From: Marinobacter sp. NP-4(2019)
Lineage (GTDB): Bacteria; Pseudomonadota; Gammaproteobacteria; Pseudomonadales; Oleiphilaceae
Reading direction: 5' to 3'
Assembly: GCF_003994855.1 (NCBI RefSeq)
Contig: NZ_CP034142.1
Location: forward strand, 3,038,001 to 3,102,000
DNA: 64,000 nucleotides
Both the position numbers and the translations under genes were made by a program. The notes beneath the pieces are model-generated. The model ran no database searches. It had not been told where the DNA came from and saw nothing but the letters and a program-made list of their open reading frames with translations. Positions 23,334 to 32,442 of this stretch are shown piece by piece (position 1 is the first letter of the stretch; each line of letters begins with the position of its first letter).

Positions 23334-24492
23334 CCTCTCTCCTCAATGGCGCAATGTCTCTTAGACTTGCTCCAAAACTCGACCAGGAAAACTGTCGCGA
23401 GAACTGAAGCAACTCTTCAAGATCATATGTAACCTTTTTCTTCAATATGCCAACTACAGTCTCCGCAAAGTTCAGGTAGTCGCCAGGAGGTATGAGTTGG
23501 CCAGAGATCCCGCACCTGACTGCATCCGGCACCCCTCCCGCCGAAAATGCAACAGTGGGCGTCCCTGCCGAAGCAGCTTCAATGGAGACCATCCCAAAAC
23601 CTTCCATATCACCCGGCAGATCCAGAACTGGAAACACATGAACATCAGCCGCAGCATATGCAAGCTGGAGACTGTCGTCCGATACGCTGCCCATTAACCT
23701 CACATTGGAATCAACTCCCGCCATTTGCGCCATCTCAATGAGCTCAGCCTGACAGGTTCCAGTTTTTAAAAGAGCGCTTTTTGGCGCTTCACCGATTACA
23801 ACAAGAACAACATCCGGACAAGCCTTCACAATGTCTGGCAAGGATCTCGAAATGAACTCTGCCAGCCCCTTTCGTTTCATCAACCGCCCCACAGAAAGTA
23901 AGACTTTCTTACCCTGCAATTGGTTGTCGACCAACCATTGCTTCACAAGTTCCTTTGACGGTAACCTCTCGCTGACAGCAACACCGGGGTTCAGCAAATA
24001 GATTCGAGAAGCATCAAAACCAGTTTCGATAGCTGCATCCCTTGTCGCGCGGCTATTTACGATCCAGAAGTCCGCTTTCCTAAGTGCTCGAAGAAACACC
24101 CAACGATATAGCGCACTATTGACGATAATGTCCAAGCCGTGAAGGTAGACCCCCCAGCGGGCTCCCGAGATTTTTGCCGCCAACCACGCAGAAATTCCGT
24201 TTACTCCACTTCCCGCCATAATAACCGACGGTTTATTTACCCGGGCCCAGAGAACTGCTTTCAATGTCGCCCCCACTAAAAACGGTATGAGAGCGGACCT
24301 ACATTCCTTTATGGTATCTGCGTGTAGCGCGTATTCAGAAGACCCCACTGGTCCAACCAAAGCAGTTCTATAGCTTTTGCTGAGTTCCTCGAGAAGGTGT
24401 TGATTAAGCTTCTCCATCCCACCTTGGAGTGGAGGGAAGTTCCTGCTAACCAACAAAAACGTGGCTTCACTTCTTTCGGATAATCTGTTCAT
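23317..24492 (-). CDS. Glycosyltransferase family 4
   Basis: This 391-residue GT-B enzyme has N-terminal RNFPPLQGGMEKLNQHLLEE, the phosphate-binding LLSVGRLMKRKGLAEFI near residue 195, and the E-x7-E motif in DMEGFGMVSIEAASAGTPTV near 305. It is a retaining transferase that uses a nucleotide-sugar donor on the cytoplasmic side. It is co-directional with the neighbouring glycosyltransferase genes downstream of pilA. Confidence 0.88.
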   Translation of the reverse strand: MNRLSERSEATFLLVSRNFPPLQGGMEKLNQHLLEELSKSYRTALVGPVGSSEYALHADTIKECRSALIPFLVGATLKAVLWARVNKPSVIMAGSGVNGISAWLAAKISGARWGVYLHGLDIIVNSALYRWVFLRALRKADFWIVNSRATRDAAIETGFDASRIYLLNPGVAVSERLPSKELVKQWLVDNQLQGKKVLLSVGRLMKRKGLAEFISRSLPDIVKACPDVVLVVIGEAPKSALLKTGTCQAELIEMAQMAGVDSNVRLMGSVSDDSLQLAYAAADVHVFPVLDLPGDMEGFGMVSIEAASAGTPTVAFSAGGVPDAVRCGISGQLIPPGDYLNFAETVVGILKKKVTYDLEELLQFSRQFSWSSFGASLRDIAPLRREDESKP

Positions 24493-24506
24493 CCGTTACC
24501 CCAAAA

Positions 24507-25388
24507 TTATCGCCGTTCAGGCTCCGAGCCGAGAATGATACGAATCCTTTCAAAATCATGGGCACAGCGAATCAGGCTTGCAGCTATGAACGCCGAAAGT
24601 CGTTGTCTCAACGAATAGCCGGAGGCGTTCAGAATGCTTGCAGACTTCGAGCGGATTCCTTTTTGGCGATTAAGCATGTCGACTTGCACCTGCCCTCTTT
24701 CATGGAGCATCTTCTTTAAAATGTGGCGTCCGCCCGCAACGCGCCTCGCCTGAATAATTGCGCCTTTTAACGACCTTCTAGGGTGGGTGTACACAATGGA
24801 TTTTCCCGCGTATTTCACACAAATACCGTGATCAGCTGCACGCCAAACCCACTCACGATCTCCACATGAGTACAATGTTTCATCAAAAGGACCGGCCAGC
24901 TCGAATAGCTTTCGGGATACAAAGAGATTGGCCGTTGCGGTGAAGCCCATTGTATTGATACACCTTTGCTGGCCAAACCCCATCATTAGCTGGTATAGCT
25001 CTGTTCCTGTCGGATGTCCCGAGGGCTCAAAGGTAACTTCACCACCTATAACGGCGCTGTATTCTGTTTCACTCAGAAGCTTAAGTCCCTCACTCAACCA
25101 GTTCTCATGAGGCCAGCAATCCGCATCAATGAATGCTAGAACACCGCCACTTGAGTGCCTAACGCCAAAGTTTCGAGCGGCATAAGATCCGGGCGTTTCA
25201 CAGCGAAAAAGGCTTACACTGTGTTTCAGGCCTTTTGGCAGCACGAGGTGCGGTCGAGATCCGTTGTCAACGACCACTGACCGGACCAGTGACAAATCGA
25301 CCCCCTGCTGATCATCGATAGCCTGCAAGCATTTGTTCAGCCCAAGCTGGTCATTGAATACCGGAATAATGATCGTTACTTCGTACAT
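24507..25388 (-). CDS. Glycosyltransferase family 2
   Basis: The 293-residue GT-A enzyme begins VTIIIPVFNDQLGLNKCL, has the metal-binding DAD in VLAFIDADCWPHENWL near residue 95, and an acceptor-site GDREWVWRAADHG near 178. Inverting family-2 enzymes take UDP- or GDP-sugars. C-terminal helices near residues 260-280 may be membrane-associated. It belongs to the pilin-glycosylation cluster. Confidence 0.87.
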   Translation of the reverse strand: MYEVTIIIPVFNDQLGLNKCLQAIDDQQGVDLSLVRSVVVDNGSRPHLVLPKGLKHSVSLFRCETPGSYAARNFGVRHSSGGVLAFIDADCWPHENWLSEGLKLLSETEYSAVIGGEVTFEPSGHPTGTELYQLMMGFGQQRCINTMGFTATANLFVSRKLFELAGPFDETLYSCGDREWVWRAADHGICVKYAGKSIVYTHPRRSLKGAIIQARRVAGGRHILKKMLHERGQVQVDMLNRQKGIRSKSASILNASGYSLRQRLSAFIAASLIRCAHDFERIRIILGSEPERR

Positions 25389-25442
25389 ACTTAGACGACA
25401 CCTAGCCTACGTTTTAAGGTCTGAACATCCAGAGGAGGCATA

Positions 25443-26495
25443 TCAGGCATCATTGGTGACATCCTGATAAACACGCACATATTTACCAACAGCTTCTGCC
25501 GGGGAAAAAAGTCGCTCTGCCCGGTCTCTCGCTTTTACCGATATCATTTGGCGAATACCCGGTGAGGAGTGTAGCCGTTTACATGCACCAACAAACTCTT
25601 CCACATTATCAGGCGTACATAAAATCCCGGCGCCTTCACTACCGATCAGTTCAGGGATTGAAGAACAATTAGAAGCAACTACTGCAAGACCTGCAGCCAT
25701 AGCCTCTGCGACAACCAGACCAAAACCCTCGAGACGAGTTGGGAAAATCAGGGCGTCACTTTCCCCATATAATTTTTCCATCTCAGTTTGCGATGAAATC
25801 CGACCAACTGGAATTACGTTTTTTGGTATCTTCGATACACCGATCTTCCGAAGATCGTCCTCTGTACCGGTATACCTCAGTTCAAAGCCATTGCTTAACT
25901 TTTCCATTATCGGAACCAGAAGATCTGCACCTTTACGCTGGGTAACGTTACCTACGAACACCAGTCGGAAAGGCTTGGATTTTCCTGGAGCCTGTACGCC
26001 ACAGAGCGGAAGCGACTTCGAGTCCACCCAGTTGTGTATTACGCGGATCTCAGAGGTTTCAAATATCCTCTTCGTCATTTTTGCAGTGTAATGGCTAACG
26101 GCAGTTACGGCATCAGCACTCTTAAGCGACAGAGATTCACAGTGTCTTATCCAAACGCGATGATATAGCTTCTGGAGAAATCCCTGGTATGCGCCAATTG
26201 ACTGATCATGAACACAAAGATGAACCGTCACGACACGGGGCAAGTTATCTGGAAGCAATGATTCGTGAAGCCAGGAGTTTACGTGCGCGACCGTTGCCCA
26301 AGCAGGCGGATGCGGCTTTTTCACCAACCATGGTAAGTACTCCGCGTAGTGAGGGAGCCAGGATATTTCAGCCTTCACCCCTCGCTCCCGCAACGCTTTC
26401 GCTAACCGCTCTGTAAAAACATCCGCGCCAGTGTGAGCGCGAATGGCAACAAACCAAACCCCTATCTCGTCAGCTTTAGTCACAACTGTCCGCAC
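25443..26495 (-). CDS. Glycosyltransferase family 4
   Basis: This 350-residue GT-B transferase has an N-terminal acceptor domain (HTGADVFTERLAKALRERGV), RLVFVGNVTQRKGADLLVPI near 180 and the catalytic FPTRLEGFGLVVAEAMAAGL near 250, with Glu-x7-Glu. It is co-directional with two family-2 genes. Most likely it adds a sugar to a lipid-linked glycan later moved to pilin. Confidence 0.88.
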   Translation of the reverse strand: MRTVVTKADEIGVWFVAIRAHTGADVFTERLAKALRERGVKAEISWLPHYAEYLPWLVKKPHPPAWATVAHVNSWLHESLLPDNLPRVVTVHLCVHDQSIGAYQGFLQKLYHRVWIRHCESLSLKSADAVTAVSHYTAKMTKRIFETSEIRVIHNWVDSKSLPLCGVQAPGKSKPFRLVFVGNVTQRKGADLLVPIMEKLSNGFELRYTGTEDDLRKIGVSKIPKNVIPVGRISSQTEMEKLYGESDALIFPTRLEGFGLVVAEAMAAGLAVVASNCSSIPELIGSEGAGILCTPDNVEEFVGACKRLHSSPGIRQMISVKARDRAERLFSPAEAVGKYVRVYQDVTNDA

Positions 26496-26531
26496 CTAAT
26501 AGCTCCAAATAGGAGCATTTGTCATCGCGCT

Positions 26532-27419
26532 CTACTCTTTGTTCTTATACATTAGAGCTGTTATTTGTTCTGACACCAAGCCAACCATGAAGACTATAAG
26601 CGCCGTCGTGAACATCAAAGCACTCATATTAGTAAACCTTCCCTCAGTGAAAAAAGTGTACCCATAGTATGAAGTTCCCAACATAAAAACAAAAAACGCC
26701 AAAGGAAAAAAGATCTTCAGTGGCGAATAAAGTGTACCAACCTTAAAAATAATTAGAAGGAATCTAATTCCATCCTTAATGGGTTTTATATGGCTCTTAC
26801 CTTCTCGGGCGCTTGCAACGATCGGCAAGTAGAAGACGGAATATCCAGCACGAAAAAATGCCATTGTGCTGGTTGTTGGATATGAAAATCCATTGGGAAG
26901 TAGATATAGAAACTCGAGAAATTTTTCCCGCCGAACCGCGCGAAACCCAGAGGTAAGATCCTCTACTTTGTGATCGACCACATAGCTAGCAAGTCTATTA
27001 TAAAATCGATTAGCCACATCACGCCCAACATTGGCCTGGGATTCACTCCCACGCGCACCCACTACCATATCGTAGCCATCATCTAATTTTTCAACCAAAC
27101 GGAGGATATCATTTGGGGAATGCTGACCATCAGCATCCATAAATACAAGAACATCTCCCGAAGCAGCCCGAGCACCAGATTTAATAGCGGCACCGTTTCC
27201 CTTTGAATATGGATGAAGAATTTCAGTAACAAAAAATTCCTCACAAACTTGACTGGTTTCGTCAGTGGAGCCGTCATTCACCACAAGGACTTCCGAATCA
27301 GGGCATGCTTCTTTAATCTTTGGCAGCAATGTTTTTAAAGAACGGGCTTCATTCTTTGCAGGTATAATTATTGTATAATTCAGCATACTTTGAGCACTAC
27401 CTCGAAAGTTCTCTACCAT
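26532..27419 (-). CDS. Polyprenyl-phosphate glycosyltransferase, GT2 DPM1-like
   Basis: The 295-residue protein has the GT-A start YTIIIPAKNEARSLKTLL, VVNDGSTDET, and the metal DxD in VLVFMDADGQHSP near residue 92. It ends with two membrane helices (near 232-252 and 265-285). This is the layout of enzymes that transfer a sugar to undecaprenyl phosphate, such as GtrB and ArnC. It would supply the lipid-linked donor for the GT-C enzyme two genes upstream. It overlaps the TfpZ-like gene by 7 bases. Confidence 0.88.
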   Translation of the reverse strand: MVENFRGSAQSMLNYTIIIPAKNEARSLKTLLPKIKEACPDSEVLVVNDGSTDETSQVCEEFFVTEILHPYSKGNGAAIKSGARAASGDVLVFMDADGQHSPNDILRLVEKLDDGYDMVVGARGSESQANVGRDVANRFYNRLASYVVDHKVEDLTSGFRAVRREKFLEFLYLLPNGFSYPTTSTMAFFRAGYSVFYLPIVASAREGKSHIKPIKDGIRFLLIIFKVGTLYSPLKIFFPLAFFVFMLGTSYYGYTFFTEGRFTNMSALMFTTALIVFMVGLVSEQITALMYKNKE

Positions 27420-28126
27420 GGATCCTTATAATCAATCCGCGCTATTCTTAGTTCATTAGTGTCAAAAATGGCTGTAGCGTGATTATCGTCCTTATAAACA
27501 AGAGGGACAGCCAATGATCCGCAGCGTTCTAAATTGCCAGGCCCATTTCTACTGCCAAGAATATCTTTGCTACACATTCTCTCGTAGAAGCTTTCTTGCT
27601 GGAAGCCGAGTTTTTCATATTGACCTGGCTGATACTCGATATCCGGAGCTCCCCCCATGACACTCAAAATCGCACTTATGTCATCATTCGGAAGCTTTCT
27701 TGCTGCAATTACTGGGGGCTCCTCAGCATTCACTATCATCTTTACAATTGCCGGCGGCGCTTGATTCAGCGAAATCTGGTGCGCCTGCACTACGACAAAT
27801 CTATCAACAGAAAATACAACCAGAAGGGGTCTCTGACTATAGGTCAGGTGTAAACCGAAGGCTAACACAGCAAGCCTGACAACGAACATCACACTCAGAT
27901 CGTTAGCGTAAGCCTTCTCGTCGGGCTTATAAAATAAAGCACCAAGCACAGCCCCCAGGACAAAAAGCACCCCCAGAAAACCAGCACACTTTACGCCGAT
28001 ACTAAATAAGTCAGCGTAATATTTTGGGTACCACGCATCTAGCAACCAGACTAACACAACCGCCCAGATAGCAGTCTCAATGGCGCCCCCCAGAAACACT
28101 GTATGCCTATTAAGCCTGGGGCTCAT
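27413..28126 (-). CDS. Type IV pilin accessory protein, TfpZ-like
   Basis: This 237-residue protein has an N-terminal set of three or four membrane helices (AIWAVVLVWLLDAWYP, CAGFLGVLFVLGAVLG, FVVRLAVLAFGLHLTY) and a C-terminal periplasmic half with two Cys residues. Size, topology and location beside pilA match TfpX/TfpY/TfpZ accessory proteins of Pseudomonas, which assist assembly of particular pilin types. It overlaps the GT-C gene by four bases (ATGA) and the next gene by 7, so the three are translationally coupled. The family call comes from topology and neighbours, not from a clear motif. Confidence 0.65.
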   Translation of the reverse strand: MSPRLNRHTVFLGGAIETAIWAVVLVWLLDAWYPKYYADLFSIGVKCAGFLGVLFVLGAVLGALFYKPDEKAYANDLSVMFVVRLAVLAFGLHLTYSQRPLLVVFSVDRFVVVQAHQISLNQAPPAIVKMIVNAEEPPVIAARKLPNDDISAILSVMGGAPDIEYQPGQYEKLGFQQESFYERMCSKDILGSRNGPGNLERCGSLAVPLVYKDDNHATAIFDTNELRIARIDYKDPW

Positions 28127-29826
28127 TTAACATACTCTCTGTAGCGCTCTAGTATATGGGCCCGATGCCCCCCATCAAATTCTGGATTTTCAAGACAGGC
28201 ATTGATCAATTCAGCCAATCTCATATCATGAATGTTGCAACGCCCTGCCTCCAAGCAAGACATTATGCTATTCAGGTAATTGTAATTGTTATTGGAAAAG
28301 GGTTCATTGGCGAGCCTATCAAGCAAAGCCTGGTATGCCTCCTCGCTCATCTCATAGCCCTCAACCCCCTCCATTATGAACAGGCCAAACAGTCCATCCG
28401 TATAGCTCTCTCTGAGTTCGGCGCTTCTCTCAAAATAAAACGCAGCTTGGTCCAGCGCCTCTGCCTTTTGATCGGAGCTCTCAAGAGAACTCGCATAAAC
28501 TGCATATTGCTTGCCCATACCATAATTGGCTCTGGGGGATTGAGGATGGTTTACCACTTCACTGTACGTGTGAATGGCCGGCTCTCCCCATACTGTTGCG
28601 CGGGCTAACGTTGTCGCACTGAAAAACACAACTAAGCTGATTGCCATTATTGCTCTAAGGTTTGCATAACGCTCTCCACCTATTACCAAGTAGTAGGCGA
28701 TGGCGAAAAAAAATGAAAAACTGGCGAGATAGTTTCGATGCTCATGCACCAATTCAAGCCCCAGAATGGTGGATTCAAGTGAGTGCGCAGCCAGAAAAAA
28801 CAAGATTCCGAACGCAACCACGGAGTACCTTCTGATTCGGACAAAGGCCCAGGACGTTGCTGCAACTACTGCGAGTATTGAGACTGCCGTTGTCCAGGGA
28901 GAAAAGATGGATTTTGATACGACAAAATCATCATGAAAAAGTCCAAGCGAGGTATTCAACGGAAAAACTAGCTGACCTATATAAAAGAGCAGCACCCTGA
29001 ATTGGGTGAGCAACCTCTCCGTCAACGTAAAGTCTCTCTTTGCATAACCATTCAGGATCCAGTCAGGGGAGAACGCGAAATAGATCACGAGAAGAACAGA
29101 AGGAAGAAGAAATAGAAACCCGTAAGAAATCACCAGAGGCCGACTCACCGTCTGCCGGTTGGCACTGCGAAACTTCAAAAATACCAGCTCTATCAAGAAC
29201 AGGTATGCTGGGAAGAGCGCGGCATTTTCCTTACTCGCAAGTGCCAGCGGCCAAAAGAGAACAAAACAACACACATACCAGCACAGTCGCCTACCCCAAC
29301 TGGAGACGCTTACCTGCCTTGCCTTTACATAGGCATACATACCCAGCAGACAGAACAATGCACTCAGGCCTGCCATCCGCTGAACCGCATACAAAACCGT
29401 CGTTAAATTAAGCGGATGCAAAAGCCACAATAACAACACCAGAAAGGCAAGCAGGCGCTTGCGATCGACCGGGACCTGAGGCAGGTATTCGCAAAGGGCA
29501 ATAACCAAAGCATACATTGTCCAGCCACAGAGCAAATGAACAATCAGGTTAACAAGCTTGAAGTAAAAAGGGTCAAGGCCGAAAAAGACATGGTTGAGCG
29601 CAAAGCTCAACATCACAAGGGGGCGCCCTAACGGTCCCGCTGTACCTGAAAGCGCAGCATTCCATAGCTCGTCCAGTTTCAGCGAGTCAAGCTGCAAGGC
29701 CTGGTTTTTAAGGATGTTCCACTCGTCATCAAAGTAGAACCCACCGGATAGGCCTAGAGCATATACAGCGACTGCCAGGAACGCCGCAGTAGAAAGCTGG
29801 AAATATACGTTATTTTTTAGCCACAT
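28123..29826 (-). CDS. GT-C membrane glycosyltransferase, TMTC-like (putative pilin O-glycosyltransferase)
   Basis: The 567-residue protein has about ten membrane helices and a helical soluble C-terminus (430-567) with TPR-like character. The first periplasmic loop carries the GT-C acidic motif GGFYFDDEWNILKN, followed by GRPLVMLSFALNHVFFGLDP and HPLNLTTVLYAVQRMAGL. That series is characteristic of TMTC/DUF1736-like transferases, which use polyprenyl-phosphate sugars. It lies directly after pilA, as TfpO/TfpW do in Pseudomonas, so transfer of a sugar to pilin is the best inference. Its ATG lies three bases past a terminator hairpin, which leaves no room for a normal ribosome site. Confidence 0.75.
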   Translation of the reverse strand: MWLKNNVYFQLSTAAFLAVAVYALGLSGGFYFDDEWNILKNQALQLDSLKLDELWNAALSGTAGPLGRPLVMLSFALNHVFFGLDPFYFKLVNLIVHLLCGWTMYALVIALCEYLPQVPVDRKRLLAFLVLLLWLLHPLNLTTVLYAVQRMAGLSALFCLLGMYAYVKARQVSVSSWGRRLCWYVCCFVLFWPLALASKENAALFPAYLFLIELVFLKFRSANRQTVSRPLVISYGFLFLLPSVLLVIYFAFSPDWILNGYAKRDFTLTERLLTQFRVLLFYIGQLVFPLNTSLGLFHDDFVVSKSIFSPWTTAVSILAVVAATSWAFVRIRRYSVVAFGILFFLAAHSLESTILGLELVHEHRNYLASFSFFFAIAYYLVIGGERYANLRAIMAISLVVFFSATTLARATVWGEPAIHTYSEVVNHPQSPRANYGMGKQYAVYASSLESSDQKAEALDQAAFYFERSAELRESYTDGLFGLFIMEGVEGYEMSEEAYQALLDRLANEPFSNNNYNYLNSIMSCLEAGRCNIHDMRLAELINACLENPEFDGGHRAHILERYREYVK

Positions 29827-29852
29827 AATAAAAAAGCGCCCGAAGGCGCTTT
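29827..29852 (-). terminator. Rho-independent terminator after pilA
   Basis: AAAGCGCC-TTCG-GGCGCTTT gives an 8-bp stem with a stable tetraloop, followed on the minus strand by TTTTTTATTATG. It ends most pilA transcripts. The final ATG is the start of the GT-C gene, so only read-through or processed RNA would express the glycosylation genes. Confidence 0.88.
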
Positions 29853-29872
29853 AACTGAGCCGCCAGATTATC

Positions 29873-30331
29873 TTAGCGACAATTGGACGGAAGGTACTTG
29901 GAAGCAAGAGTGCCGGCCGCACAAACCCACTCAACACCTGTTGAGTCACCTGTGCCAGTCAAAGTAAAGTTTTGACCTGCAGCTGTGTCGCCGCCCAGGT
30001 CTTCTACTGCAACGGTCACAACGCCTACATCCGCGCTAGTACGACCGTATGTCATCGCGTCTACGACTGCAGTCTCATAATCAGTACCTGTGGCCGAGAG
30101 ACCAGCTGCGGCGGCGTCGGCCGGCATGGAACCCTGAGACACATAGTACTCAGAAACTGCAGTTTTCGCCTGGGACGCAATGGACATTGCCTCTGTCACT
30201 TTGGCGCGAATGGTGTAATCCTGATACGCCGGAATAGCAACGGCTGCAAGAATACCAATGATCGCCACAACGATCATCAGTTCGATCAGCGTGAAACCCT
30301 TTTGCGCTTGGTTCATCTGAATGTTTTTCAT
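29873..30331 (-). CDS. pilA: Type IV major pilin PilA
   Basis: The 152-residue prepilin has a 12-residue leader cut after Gly12 (QKG|FTLIELMIVVAIIGI), with Phe at mature position 1 and the invariant Glu at 5. The rest of the hydrophobic helix follows, then AYQDYTIRAKVTEAM. Cys137 and Cys151 (WVCAAG...PSNCR) should form the C-terminal disulfide loop. PilD (33791) is the matching peptidase. A sigma54 promoter lies upstream and a terminator follows. The neighbouring transferase genes suggest that this pilin is glycosylated. Confidence 0.95.
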   Translation of the reverse strand: MKNIQMNQAQKGFTLIELMIVVAIIGILAAVAIPAYQDYTIRAKVTEAMSIASQAKTAVSEYYVSQGSMPADAAAAGLSATGTDYETAVVDAMTYGRTSADVGVVTVAVEDLGGDTAAGQNFTLTGTGDSTGVEWVCAAGTLASKYLPSNCR

Positions 30332-30427
30332 TATTAAACCTCTGTGTTAGTCGGTTTTTGATCTCGAGATGGCTCCGGGGCCGGTGGAGCTGTGCCCCGC
30401 AACCGGTTTGAGCCTGACAGGTTCTTA

Positions 30428-30443
30428 AGCAGGGCGCATGCCA
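30428..30443 (-). promoter_or_regulatory. Sigma54 promoter of pilA
   Basis: The minus strand reads TGGCATGCGCCCTGCT, with GG and GC exactly 12 bases apart, matching TGGCACG-N4-TTGCW at all but two positions. Transcription would start near 30417, giving a leader of about 85 bases. In Pseudomonas pilA is RpoN- and PilR-dependent, so the same control is expected. Confidence 0.8.
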
Positions 30444-30724
30444 AGATCCTGATTAAGTTAATAAATGCCTTGATATCAGCGCAATGCAGACCTTGTGTGA
30501 ACCAGGTCACACACAACCAAAATGTAAAATGATGTCAACCCACGTCAGTGTGTGACAATTTTGGTCACCCACTCGACGTCACCCATTCATACACTCTATC
30601 CATACTTGAGCTGGATCATGCTTTACAGTTCGTGACTTTCCAAAGCATGCCCAGCCATCTAAACTCTTGTACATTCGCTCTTGGCAGAGTTTCAGCAACT
30701 TAGGCAGCACTCTTTATACCCTTT
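30444..30724. promoter_or_regulatory. pilA-pilB divergent regulatory region
   Basis: This upstream part of the 393-base divergent gap has no gene. It carries several related motifs: an inverted repeat TGTGTGAACC/GGTCACACA around 30492-30512, CAGTGTGTGAC near 30546, and two direct GTCACCCA copies at 30564 and 30578. These are candidates for PilR or other activator sites upstream of the sigma54 promoter. I see no clear sigma70 promoter for pilB. Confidence 0.4.
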
Positions 30725-32440
30725 ATGGCTACCAATAAATCCAACGTAACGCTTACCGGCCTTGCACGTCGCTTTGTGGAGGACGGACTGCTTGATGAGG
30801 CTACCGCGAAGGATGCCTTTATTCAGGCGTCTCAAAATCGCATTCCGCTGATCACTTATCTCGTTCAGAACAAACTGGCGGACAGCAGCGGGCTGGCTTT
30901 CTCCGCCGCCATGGAGTTTGGTATATCCGTTCTGGATCTCAGCGCTTTCCTTCCGGAGATGCTGCCGGAGAAAGTGGTTGATGAGAAGCTGATCCGGAAA
31001 CACAACGCACTGCCTCTGTACAAACGTGGCAATCGTCTGTTCATTGCTGTCTCTGACCCCACCAATATCCAGGCTCTGGATGAGATCAAGTTCAACACCG
31101 GCCTCAGTACGGACGCCATACTGGTTGATGACGCTAAACTGCATGAGGCCATCGACAAGTACCTGGAATCCCATGACTCTACGATGGGAGACCTTGAAGA
31201 TGCCGACTTGGAAGGCGTGGAGACCGAAGGTGGCGAGCACGAAGACGAGGGCGCGGTTAGTCCCAGCGAAGTTGATGATGCGCCGATCGTAAAATATGTG
31301 AATAAAATGCTTCTGGACGCCATTCGGGGAGGCGCGTCGGACATTCACTTTGAGCCTTACGAAAAAGTGTACCGGGTACGCTACCGAACAGACGGCATTC
31401 TGAAAGAGATGTCCCGCCCCTCCATCAAACTGGCTCCCAAGATCTCGGCGCGGGTGAAGATCATGGCGCAATTGGATATCTCGGAGCGCCGGGTTCCCCA
31501 GGATGGCCGGATCAAGATGAAGCTGTCCAAGACCAAAGCCATCGACTTCCGGGTGAATACGTTGCCGACCCTGTGGGGCGAGAAGATCGTTCTGCGGATC
31601 CTTGACCCCAGCCAGGCCAAACTGGGTATCGATGTTCTGGGCTATGAAGAAGACCAGAAGAAGCTGTATATGGATGCTCTGCAGCAACCTCAGGGTATGA
31701 TTCTGGTGACCGGCCCCACGGGTTCCGGTAAAACTGTTTCCTTGTACACTGGCCTGAACATTCTGAACACGCCAGAGCTGAATATCTCTACCGCCGAAGA
31801 CCCAGCCGAGATTAACCTCGAAGGTATTAACCAGGTGAACGTAAATACCAAGGTGGGCCTTGGGTTTGCAGAAGCCTTGAGGGCCTTCCTGCGGCAGGAC
31901 CCCGACGTAATCATGGTGGGCGAGATCCGGGATCTGGAAACCGCCAACATTGCCATCAAGGCGGCGCAGACCGGCCACCTGGTACTTTCAACCCTGCACA
32001 CCAACAGCGCAGCGGAAACGCTGACGCGGATGATGAACATGGGGGTACCCGCGTTCAACATTGCTACTTCAGTCAGTCTGATTATCGCCCAGCGACTGGG
32101 CCGAAGGCTTTGCAACAGCTGTAAGAAGCCTGCGGAGGTCCCGCACGATGTCCTTATCGCCGAAGGGTTCACACAGGAACAAATTGATACAGGCTTCACG
32201 TTGTACCGCCCCAAGGGCTGTGATAAATGCAATGGAGGATACAAAGGACGCGTCGGTATTTACGAAGTGGTCAAGATTACCGACGAACTGGCAAACATGA
32301 TTATGGAAGAAGCCAGCTCCATTAAAATTGCAAAGCAGGCTCAGGCCGAAGGCTTCCCGAATCTTCGCCAGTCCGCCCTCAAGAAAGTGATTGAGGGGGT
32401 GACCAGCCTTGAGGAAGCCAACCGCGTGACGAAGGATTAA
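30725..32440 (+). CDS. pilB: Type IV pilus extension ATPase PilB
   Basis: The 571-residue GspE-family hexameric ATPase powers pilus assembly at the inner membrane. It has an N-terminal MshEN-like region, Walker A GPTGSGKTVSLYT at about residue 330, the Asp box with ISTAEDPAEINLEGI, Walker B RQDPDVIMVGEIRD, the His box TGHLVLSTLHTNSA, and a C-terminal zinc tetracysteine (CNSCKK and CDKCNG). pilC follows after two bases. Length and motifs are standard. Confidence 0.97.
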   Translation: MATNKSNVTLTGLARRFVEDGLLDEATAKDAFIQASQNRIPLITYLVQNKLADSSGLAFSAAMEFGISVLDLSAFLPEMLPEKVVDEKLIRKHNALPLYKRGNRLFIAVSDPTNIQALDEIKFNTGLSTDAILVDDAKLHEAIDKYLESHDSTMGDLEDADLEGVETEGGEHEDEGAVSPSEVDDAPIVKYVNKMLLDAIRGGASDIHFEPYEKVYRVRYRTDGILKEMSRPSIKLAPKISARVKIMAQLDISERRVPQDGRIKMKLSKTKAIDFRVNTLPTLWGEKIVLRILDPSQAKLGIDVLGYEEDQKKLYMDALQQPQGMILVTGPTGSGKTVSLYTGLNILNTPELNISTAEDPAEINLEGINQVNVNTKVGLGFAEALRAFLRQDPDVIMVGEIRDLETANIAIKAAQTGHLVLSTLHTNSAAETLTRMMNMGVPAFNIATSVSLIIAQRLGRRLCNSCKKPAEVPHDVLIAEGFTQEQIDTGFTLYRPKGCDKCNGGYKGRVGIYEVVKITDELANMIMEEASSIKIAKQAQAEGFPNLRQSALKKVIEGVTSLEEANRVTKD

Positions 32441-32442
32441 CC

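Noticed and set aside
30692..31978. 428-codon open frame antisense to pilB
   Set aside because: pilB has all ATPase motifs in the other strand, and the antisense product has no recognisable feature.
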